From Vigna angularis (taxonomy: Eukaryota; Streptophyta; Magnoliopsida; Fabales; Fabaceae): a DNA stretch of 64,000 bases. The stretch spans positions 52,407,631 through 52,471,630 of the forward strand of contig NC_068971.1 of NCBI RefSeq assembly GCF_016808095.1, in the 5' to 3' direction. The position numbers and the translations under genes are program-made. A model generated the notes under the pieces. It was not told where the DNA came from, did no database searches, and was given only the letters and a program-made list of their open reading frames with translations. Below, in pieces: positions 49,106-64,000 of this stretch (the stretch's first letter is position 1; each line of letters opens with the position of its first letter).

Positions 49106-50243
49106 TATTGTTTGTTGTTTTTTTCTTTGACATAAACTCAAAGAAGTTCAGGTCTCACTGAACGTGAAAGAAAGAAGATTGAATTGGTAAATGGATGGAT
49201 ATAATATAAGGCACAGATAGATAGATTGGAACAACCTAATCGATATGTTCCAAGTGTCGCTTCTTGCACCGCTAATCTCGTATGCTACCCCTCCTACCTC
49301 GTAAGTAGTACTAGTAACTTGTGGTCGTAATATAAACACGCAGAATTGTGTTTACTTTATGACTGACATATTCTTTAAACATAATTTTTTGTTATTAACT
49401 AAAATTTATAAAAAAGCATAATATTTGATAATTCTTAACTAAGAGTGAACAAGTATTAATAAAACCTATTTCCATTATTTTCTTTCAATTAGTTTAGACG
49501 ATCTCATCTTTTATCGAATTATTTATTGATGGTTTAGTTTAATTTTTAATCTTTTATAAAAAATATTTTAAATTAATGTATGACAACATTTCTAATTTGT
49601 GGATCAACATTTAAGTTGACCAGAAGTTAGAAAATACTAGAAATGATTTCTTATAAATTTTTAATTCTATTTATAGTGCAAGTTTTACTTTTTACTTGAA
49701 TGAGATCATGTAATGTTATTTCTATTTTATCATTTTTAATCCGAGTCAGCTGATTGCCAAATAATAGTACCGAAAGCATTTATCCTATTTATTAATTTTT
49801 TCAGGCATTATCTTTATAGATATTATATATTTTGGGGGAAAGAACATGGCCTTGCTAATCGAGAAATAGATACATGTAACATTATTATTTTTTGAAAATA
49901 TGCTTACTCATATAACGTTGAAGCTAAATATTTTTGTTTTCCTTGGATTTCCATGTCATGAGAAAACTTGTAGAGGAGATCTTTGCAAGGGAAGACTTTG
50001 TCAACCATCTGCAACAACTGCTGGTAATGGCTATAGATGTTATTAGTTCAGTAACAATAACAACATTCTACAATCAATGGCATATCGTATATTAAGCTTT
50101 TGGAGTAATAGTACAAAATGAAAATATTTATAAGTTTCCGTTTATATCATTCTGCAAGGAAAATTTCTAAGTTTAAAACTATATACAATTATATATTGCA
50201 GTATAAAAGACATTGCATCAAGAGGAAGCAGATAAATTACATC
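49106..50243. other. Intergenic DNA upstream of the S1-protein gene
   Basis: Promoter side of the S1 gene (near 49200) and 3' side of the DEAH helicase. AT-rich, no gene seen. Confidence 0.5.
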
Positions 50244-53198
50244 TCATGCACGGCGTTTACTCAAACGCCATTGTTCCGATACACCATGAAGTGGTTGTAT
50301 ACGTTCTTGACGCTTTCGCTTGCTCATCTTTGTGGGATCTGCAGCTTTGAAAAATCTCGGAGCCAATTCAACTAACCATTTAGGGTCTATGGCAGTGACC
50401 TCACGCATATATTCCTTCGTTGTCATCACAAGCTCGTGGTAGATGATCCAGTCTGGCTGTCTATGGAACAAAGCTGAGCTTGGATGGATATATACAGACT
50501 GGTTCTCAACCAGGGTTCTGTAACCTTCCTGAGGGTCCTTTCTAGCAGCATGGAAAAAGAATCCTGCTGTGATAGCCTTCGTCACTTTGGTGAAGTTAGT
50601 TCCAGCACTCGCAACATCTAATTTGTACCTGGATTATAAATATTCATACAGCTGATTTAGAATGCAATTTCATATATAATTAAAGGATTATACATGAGAC
50701 TATGGTCAACATAATATCTAAAACCGAAAAACTCAAGCATTAAATACACAGCAAAAATAAATGAATACTGAAACCGAAGCAAATAAGAAGTATTTATAAA
50801 TTTATAAGAATATATCCTACCTATCCATGATAGTGAGAAGCTGTTTCCTGACATCCTGGACTCTTCTCAACGATCGAGATTGAACAAAGTTCTCAGAACA
50901 CCACGGCCCTGAAAAGTTCTTAGCTTTCCAAGCCTCATAAACAGCAAGTAGAGTAAGATGGTCACCCTCTGGCTGGAAAAACTTTGCCCTCTTTTGATCT
51001 GCTTGGCCTTGCTTTTCCCTTGGCCTGTAAAAAATATTTCCGGTTTGAATCATGGCAATTATGGTCAAAATCTCATCACTGCATCCAAGATCCACACTGG
51101 CAAGTAGCATCTTGGACAACGGTGGATCCAAAGGAAATTCTGTCATTTTCCTCCCCAGTTTGGTTAACAGGCCTTCTTCATCCAATGCTCCAAGACTGTA
51201 AAGCTGCTCCATAGCAGAAACAAGCGCCTGAGGTGAAGGCGAATCCATAAAATCAAAGGACAATAGATCGTTTATCCCCATAGATTTCATATTAAGAGTA
51301 GTTGTTGCAAGATTTATCCTTTGAATCTCCGGAACTGTAGTGGGGGACATCTCATTCCTGTATGCACTTTCAGTGTAGAGACGATAACACTTCCCAGGTC
51401 CCGTACGCCCTGCACGTCCTGCTCTTTGTTTGGCTGATGCTTGTGAAATTGGAGTTATCACCAAAGAGTCAAGACCTTGCTTAGGGTTATAAACATTCTG
51501 CTTAGCAAATCCAGGATCAATTACATAACATATCCCATCAATAGTCAAAGAAGCCTCAGCAATGTTAGTAGCCACAACCACTTTCCTTTTCCCAGGTGGA
51601 GCAGGTTCAAATATCCTGTACTGCATTTCACTAGGAAGAGCACTATAAACCGGTAAAATGACAAGCTCTGGAACATTCTTACCTAATCCCTTCATTTTCT
51701 CAACAAGATCTTGGCAAGCAAAATCAATCTCTTCTTGACCAGTTAAGAAGAGAAGAATGTCTCCTTCAGGTTCAGTAAAGTGGACCTGCAGAACAGAGCG
51801 TAAAGATGCATCTAAGTAATCACTCTCAGGCTGCATAGCATAAACTATCTCCACAGGAAAAGTTCTACCAGGTATTGTAAAGATGTTACAGTTAAAGAAA
51901 TACCCTGAAAACTTCTCGGCATCCAGAGTAGCAGACGTGACGATCAATCTTAATTCAGGCCTACGCTTCAGGAGCAGCTTCAGGAGTCCAAAAAGAACAT
52001 CAGTATAAACAGTTCTTTCATGAGCCTCATCAAGCATAATAACAGAATACCGTGACAGAGTCTCATCCATTAACATTTCCCTAAGAAGCATACCATCTGT
52101 CATGTACTTGATGAGAGTATCCGGTCCAGTGCAATCCTCAAACCGAATCGCATAACCAACTTCCTCCCCCAATCCACAACCGAACTCTTCTGCAACCCGC
52201 TTTGCAACAGACACTGCAGCCGCCCTCCGGGGTTGAGTACATCCAATTTTCCCCTGTGTGGTGTACCCCGCTTCAGCAAGATACTGGGTAATCTGAGTAG
52301 TCTTCCCAGAACCAGTTTCTCCGATCACCACCAACACCTGATTATCATGCACAGCCTGAACCAATTCATTTTTTAATCTATAAATTGGCAAACTCCGCCT
52401 CTGTTCTGGAATAGAAAGCTTTGATTTTGGCCCAAAGGAAATGGATTTTCCGCTGTTCCTCTTCCACTCCGGCATGTCAAATGCAGATAAGCCAACACCC
52501 CTAAGCTCGTGAGCAAGGTGTCTTTCACCTTTCTCTGGCATAGGGTCTTCCCAAGCTCGATTGAGATCTTTTGGAATTGAATCAAATAGTGACCTATGCT
52601 GCTGTTCTCGCACTTCCCTTCGTTCCTTAGCAAGTGCAGACTGAAGCGCCGCGCTGCGGAGCAGAGAACCTTCTGGATTCTTGAAAATCTTGAGAGGAGA
52701 CATGTCCATTGAGTGTTTGGTTTGCCCCTGCAAGAATGCAGGTGCATCATCGTTCAACTCAATCTCGAAATCTTCATCATCATCATCTACTTCTTGGCGT
52801 GGCAACCCATCTCCCTCCTCGTCCTTATATGGAGAACTCAAGTTTCCGGCGGCAGTGAACTGTTTTGCTTCCCCTTTTTCCGGAGAGGAGATTCTCTTGA
52901 GAGGTTTCAACGAAGAACCGCCACTATCCTCTTGTTTGGCTTTGGACTCTGTCTTAGCGGGTTCAAGAACTGCGCGAACAAGGGTGAAAAGCGTTCGGAC
53001 AAGGTAATCAGGAAAATGGGCACCGTTTTCATTGAGTACGGCGTTGAAGTGGTGAAGGTTGTCGGATGAACGAGCCAAATGGATGATGAACTCGGCTAGG
53101 ACCTTGTCGGCGGCGCCGGTGTGGGACTCCAACTCGACGCAGACCTTGGAGAGGAGCGACAAGTATTGAAGCGTGTCGAATCCATCGTTCGCAGCCAT
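50244..53198 (-). CDS. DEAH-box RNA helicase, DEAH5/Prp22-like, without S1 domain
   Basis: Prp22-type helicases use ATP to release spliced mRNA from the spliceosome. Two exons, 50821-53198 and 50244-50628, join in phase ([11 protein letters not shown]) to give 920 residues. The N-terminus ([34 protein letters not shown]) is the Prp22/DHX8-type N-terminal domain. Helicase motifs are complete: [22 protein letters not shown] in [44 protein letters not shown] and [18 protein letters not shown]. The winged-helix/ratchet and OB-fold C-terminal region ends in [12 protein letters not shown], a basic tail. Plant DEAH5 proteins are near 1170-1200 residues and carry an S1 domain between the N-terminal domain and the helicase core; here about 250 residues, including S1, are missing, replaced by an acidic linker ([20 protein letters not shown]). 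All core motifs are intact, so it is probably an active shortened paralogue. The start is the first ATG in frame. Confidence 0.9.
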
Positions 53199-54518
53199 CC
53201 TCAGAATTGAGATTAGGGTTTGTGTGTGGTGTGAGATGAAAGCGTAGGCCACAAGAAATTGAGGGATCGTAGAAGAACCGTTACCTCCACAATCTCGCGC
53301 TTTCTACGCTATTTATATACAATTTGAATTTCAATAATTTAATATTCTTTTTTTATGTTTCAATTTTAAAGAATACATATTCCTTTCTTTACTTTTTTTA
53401 AAAAATAATAATAAACAACGCGTTTTTTATTAAGTAAAATGAGTTTTTTTTTTCTCTTTGAAATGAAACTACACGTTTTAAACATGTTTTCATTTCATAT
53501 TAAGCTAAAACTATGTTTGACTTAGTCAACAAAAAAAAGTTATACTCTTCAACTCATTGCTCTTGCTCACCACAATTAAATTGTTAAAATGATGTTCAAT
53601 AAAGTATTCTCGTATTTTTAACATTCAGATAGTTTGATAGATAAGTTACAGAAAACGAAAGTGCTGAGAAAAAAAAATTAAAAATATTATTAATTCTCAC
53701 AATTTTCTTAACATTTAGATAATTTGCTCGACAGCTTATATACTATCTATTTTATATTTGATTAGATCTAATCAAACCGTGATATAATGTGCGTGATAGT
53801 ATACCTTCTAATATAATTACTTAAATTTAAAAGATATGTAGTATATTTTAATTTCTTATATAATATTTGTTTTTAAAATTATATAAAAATAATATCTTTA
53901 ATACTTCGGTTTTGAATTTGCCTGTTATTTCATTTTTAAACTGAAAAAATACATTCAAAGTTTAACTATAACATAGAAAACAAATTTAACGCAGAAGATT
54001 TTTTCATTTTAAATCGTTAAAAAAGAATATACAGAAAAGAAGATGGCAGGTATACATAATCAATGCTAAAAAAATGTTATAGCATATCTAATTACAATAT
54101 AATATTTATAATTTTATTATCTTTAATATTATTCTTACAATTATTTAAATAGGTATTTGTTTATTTTAATTTACAAGTATATTTTTAGAAACATGTTTAG
54201 TATGTTATTTTAAAGGCAAATCTTTTAAACATTATATATATAGTTATATTATTGCATAATGCATATATAGTTTATATTAGTTTGCTTAGATATGTGGCCT
54301 TATGGAAATAATTTGCTACACAGTAAAAAATGTAAAGAAAAGAAAACTTTGATGTACAAGTTTGAATAATGTCAAATTTGATTCCAATACAATAATATTG
54401 ACACATGTCATTTGTTCCCTATAGATTATTCTTCTTTTTTTCTTACCATGGACTCAAGTGATGCTGCTCCTGTATGTATACCATAGTTTATTTTCAATTC
54501 TTGTTTCTTTTGTTTCAG
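53199..54518. other. Intergenic DNA between the helicase and PDS
   Basis: Promoter of the helicase gene (about 53200-53330, minus strand) and 3' flank of PDS. The middle is strongly AT-rich with no gene seen. Confidence 0.55.
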
Positions 54519-61204
<6,686 letters not shown>

Positions 61205-61361
61205 TGGAGCAAAGAACCCCAAATTGATGAACAAAACAGAGCCTGAATTAAAAACATGCATGTTAAAAATTCTATAGCGGAATTGAAGCGTATGAAACTG
61301 TGGTTTGAAAGTTGAAGAAGTGAAAGGAGTGAGATTGAGTACCAAACGAAACTCGCAGTCT

Positions 61362-61364
<3 letters not shown>

Positions 61365-61402
<38 letters not shown>
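61365..61402. repeat. (GA)19 microsatellite in the PDS 5' leader/promoter
   Basis: Perfect GA units on the plus strand, (TC)n in the direction of PDS transcription, about 160 bases before the start codon. Pyrimidine-rich tracts near plant transcription starts are common; likely in the untranslated first exon. Confidence 0.9.
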
Positions 61403-61409
<7 letters not shown>

Positions 61410-61857
61410 TAGTGGAGAGAGCACAGACGCAGCGCTTTGAAAGGGTGGGTGTTGTGTGGTGCGTTTTAAGAATAATTTTGCTGTCGTGAGCTGAGACTGA
61501 ATGGAAAGTGGGAAAAACAAGGACAAAATCCAGATCATAAATGACAATAATACCCGTTACGTCTCTTCTTATTTATGTGTTACTTTGGCCAACACAACAT
61601 AAAATATTCTGGTATTTGTTCCTGAGTTAGATAACATGAGTGTTCGGTTCTGCAACCCGAGATCAATGGAAAGATTCCTAGTCGGAAAGTGTTAAAACAG
61701 TTTCGATTAATTTTTTCCGTTTTTCAAATTTCATATATTGAGGATGTTGCAGTAAGTAATTTAAGATAAACCAGTATAAAGAAAAATTATATATATATAT
61801 ATATACCATTTTCGTATTTAATTTAAAATTTTATATTATCCGTATTTATATTTATAT
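61403..61857. other. PDS promoter region
   Basis: Between the PDS leader and the plastid-derived insertion. Contains an AT microsatellite at about 61789-61804. No gene seen. Confidence 0.5.
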
Positions 61858-62463
61858 TAAGTCGTCAAGTAAAATCCAATCCACGAAATCATTTGATCTA
61901 TGGACAGCATCGTTGTGGTAAAGGTCGTAATGCCAGAGGAATAATTACCGCAGGGCATAGAGGGGGAGGTCATAAGCGTCTATACCGTCAAATTGATTTT
62001 CGACGGAATGAAGAAAACATATATGGTAGAATCGTAACCATAGAATATGACCCTAATCGAAATGCATCCATTTGTCTCATACACTATGGGGATGGTGAGA
62101 AAAAATATATTTTACACCCCAGAGGGGCTATAATTGGAGATACCATTGTTTCTGGTACAGAAGTTCCTATAAAAATGGGAAATGCCCTACCTTTGAGTGC
62201 GGTTTGAACTATTGATTTACGTAATTGGAAGTAACCAACTAGGTTTACGGCGAAACCTAGAAATTGTTTCTAAAGTAATTTTCATCAACTGGCGCTACTG
62301 AAATGTAAACCTTTAGGGGGAATTCATCCAATTGCTTCCAGCTCTCAAAAAAATATCTAGAATCTTTTTCCCTACTGACCGCCGTATCTAAAAAATCTTG
62401 TTTTTTTGAACATGAAGAAATAAAGAAGCCATTGCAATTGCCGGAAATACTAGACCCAAACAT
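61858..62463 (+). pseudogene. rpl2: Nuclear copy of chloroplast rpl2 (exon 1 and part of intron)
   Basis: 61858-62196 encodes chloroplast ribosomal protein L2 from [20 protein letters not shown] to MGNALPL, missing the first ~15-20 residues. After CCTTTGA comes GTGCGG and sequence typical of the rpl2 group II intron (to 62463), where the match stops; the second exon is absent. Compared with the plastid protein as I remember it there are several changes (for example Tyr to Ser in NASICL and Arg to Gly in ITAGHRGGG), so it is not a very recent transfer. It has no start codon or transit peptide, so it is a non-functional insertion of plastid DNA. Surrounding DNA is nuclear. Confidence 0.93.
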
Positions 62464-63756
62464 TAGAATGTGTTAAAATAATACTCTGAAAGAATTTATT
62501 TGCCATCTCTAAACTTTAGTTTAAAATATTGTGTTCTTTTTCCACTTCTCCACAAGTGAATATGTTTTGAAAAAGAATAAGAAAATCAACATGCTAAAGA
62601 AACAGGACAAGAAATCGTGTTCGTGTGTAATTAAGACACTCATAAAAAAATATTAAAAATATAAGTGAATTTTGTGAATGTTTAACAAGTTCAATCATAT
62701 ATGAGAAAATAAAAAATTGTATTGTAAGAAAATAAAAAATTTAAAAATATAAATAAAATAAATCAACAGAAATACATTTTTATATTATCTGATTAAATAT
62801 TATCAGTATTTTAGTAATTTAGATTAATATATATATATATATATAAAAGTTTATTCTTTTATCAATTTAAAAAGTTAAAGATATTCATACTTATAATTGT
62901 ATTTATTAAAACAAATATTTCTCATCAAAATTTATTTGACTGCTTTTTTTTTCACTTCTGCCCAATTGAAGAAAAAGAAAACTGAAAAAGATAATAAATA
63001 TTGTATCAGTAGAAGAAATAATGATGGAAACAAGGAGAAACTATTATACTTTAACAAGTGTTTAGGAAAGAGACAAAAAATAATAAATATGACAGGTAAT
63101 ATCAGTTACTCTTAATTTTAAGTCTTTTAATCAGGATAGTTCTATTTTAAAATCAATAATTAAACAAGTTCAGAATTAATTAATATCTCTTTATGTACAT
63201 TAAAATTAAATTTAATTGAGTTTTTATTACGTGATAAATGTGAGAATTTTCAATTAATTTCATAATAAATTTTTATGGTTTATTAAGTTTTAAAAAAATT
63301 AAAAACTTTTTAATTGAGTATTTGATGTTATATTTTTTTTTGTTAATTAGGTGTGATTGATAGGAATTTTGAGACCTAATATGAAAATATTAACCTTTTC
63401 ATGATAATGTAATTAAAGTCTTGCAAAGATGTAGAATAAACATAATCCATACATTACCTAATCTCTCTACACTCAGGTATACTGGTAAGGGATTCCAGTC
63501 ATTACATTTAATCATAAGTTATGAAGATTAAAATACACGCCTATCCCCTCTCAGCAGATACAGTTACATAGTTTACGGCGGGCATATTGTGTACACTATC
63601 TCAAATTTTGTAACAAGCCTTCACTGAAAGTATTTGCCTACTATAAATATTTCAAGAACTCTGTACAAAAATACAAATTATTTCTTCAACAAAACCGTAA
63701 CTCTAAAACACTAAAACATTCTTCAAACAACACTGTGTTGAAGAACTGGGCATTAC
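62464..63756. other. AT-rich intergenic DNA
   Basis: No coding frame of known type. 62831-62848 is a short AT microsatellite. The right part probably holds the 3' untranslated region of the gene at the window edge (minus strand). Confidence 0.5.
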
Positions 63757-64000
63757 TTAAAAATCTCGGAAACTCATTTTCGGATCCATGATTTTTCCAC
63801 CCCCGCGTCCTCTGCCCCTTCCACCTTTTCTTGCTCCTCTACCTCTTCCTCTTGAGCTCATGTGCTTGAAACTTCTACCATGTTTCATTTCCACAAGGGA
63901 ATGAAGCAACTCATCGCATAGAATGCAGCCTCGGTGCAAGGTTGCTCCGTCTTCCAGAGGAGTTGTTTTCTTGTTGAAGTCTACTTCTATGATTGAAGAG
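63757..64000 (-). CDS. 3' end of an unidentified gene with an RG-rich tail (partial)
   Basis: An open frame enters from the right edge (minus strand) and ends at TAA 63757-63759. The visible 80 residues include VDFNKKTTPLEDGATLHRGC, ILCDELLHSLVEMKHGRSFK and then a Gly/Arg tract (SSRGRGRGARKGGRGRGRGG) ending KMSFRDF. RGG-type tails often bind RNA or other nucleic acids. I do not recognise the protein; the body of the gene lies outside the window. That the frame continues to the edge and has compositional structure supports it being real. Confidence 0.6.
   Translation of the reverse strand, partial: SSIIEVDFNKKTTPLEDGATLHRGCILCDELLHSLVEMKHGRSFKHMSSRGRGRGARKGGRGRGRGGGKIMDPKMSFRDF

Noticed and set aside
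52681..53069. Plus-strand frames over the helicase N-terminus
   Set aside because: Antisense to a well supported exon.
61205..61345. N-terminal extension of PDS from upstream in-frame codons
   Set aside because: The extension crosses a likely AG acceptor of a leader intron, and the family start (MAASGYISAANLN) is at 61204.

Overview
Nuclear DNA of a flowering plant. It is AT-rich, with short coding exons split by GT-AG introns, plant-only gene families, a plastid DNA insertion and transposon debris. The phytoene desaturase protein reads very like the bean/soybean form as I remember it, and the dispersed TAATCGATTA-type repeats are common in that group, so a papilionoid legume (Phaseoleae) is my best inference; the species cannot be fixed from this window.

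Layout. 1-10345: gene-poor, with one AVT1-type vacuolar amino-acid transporter (6862-8915, +) set between two blocks (A, 1-1765; B, 10036-10345) that recur at 17835-22440. 10346-15060: no intact gene, but nine consecutive fragments of a TMK-type leucine-rich-repeat receptor kinase in alternating orientation, including a 2.3 kb palindrome centred near 12962 and smaller ones near 14120 and 14593. 15572-16970: wreck of a SEPALLATA-type MADS-box gene whose exons lie in the order 1(partial)-5-6-7-2. 17835-22440: second copy of blocks A and B, lacking the transporter interval but carrying a ~3 kb insertion (18674-21682) with its own repeats and a 59-bp-arm hairpin.

22636-64000 is mostly conserved genes: Z-ISO (-), a RhoGDI (+), a MACPF protein (-), a long AT-rich stretch with another TMK kinase relic (40120-40750, -) between direct repeats, an oil-body-associated protein (+), a chloroplast S1-domain RNA-binding protein (-), a DEAH5/Prp22-like helicase that lacks the S1 domain (-), PDS (-) with an LTR remnant in intron 5, a nuclear copy of chloroplast rpl2 (61858-62463), and the RG-rich 3' end of an unidentified gene at the right edge (-).

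Functional links. PDS and Z-ISO catalyse consecutive steps of carotenoid desaturation in plastids and lie about 29 kb apart in the same orientation, separated by unrelated genes. The S1 protein is also predicted to be plastid-targeted. The most unusual feature is the foldback array of TMK fragments, which could form long double-stranded RNA if transcribed. Exon borders were chosen by eye from GT/AG sites, reading frame and family knowledge; no alignment or expression data were available.
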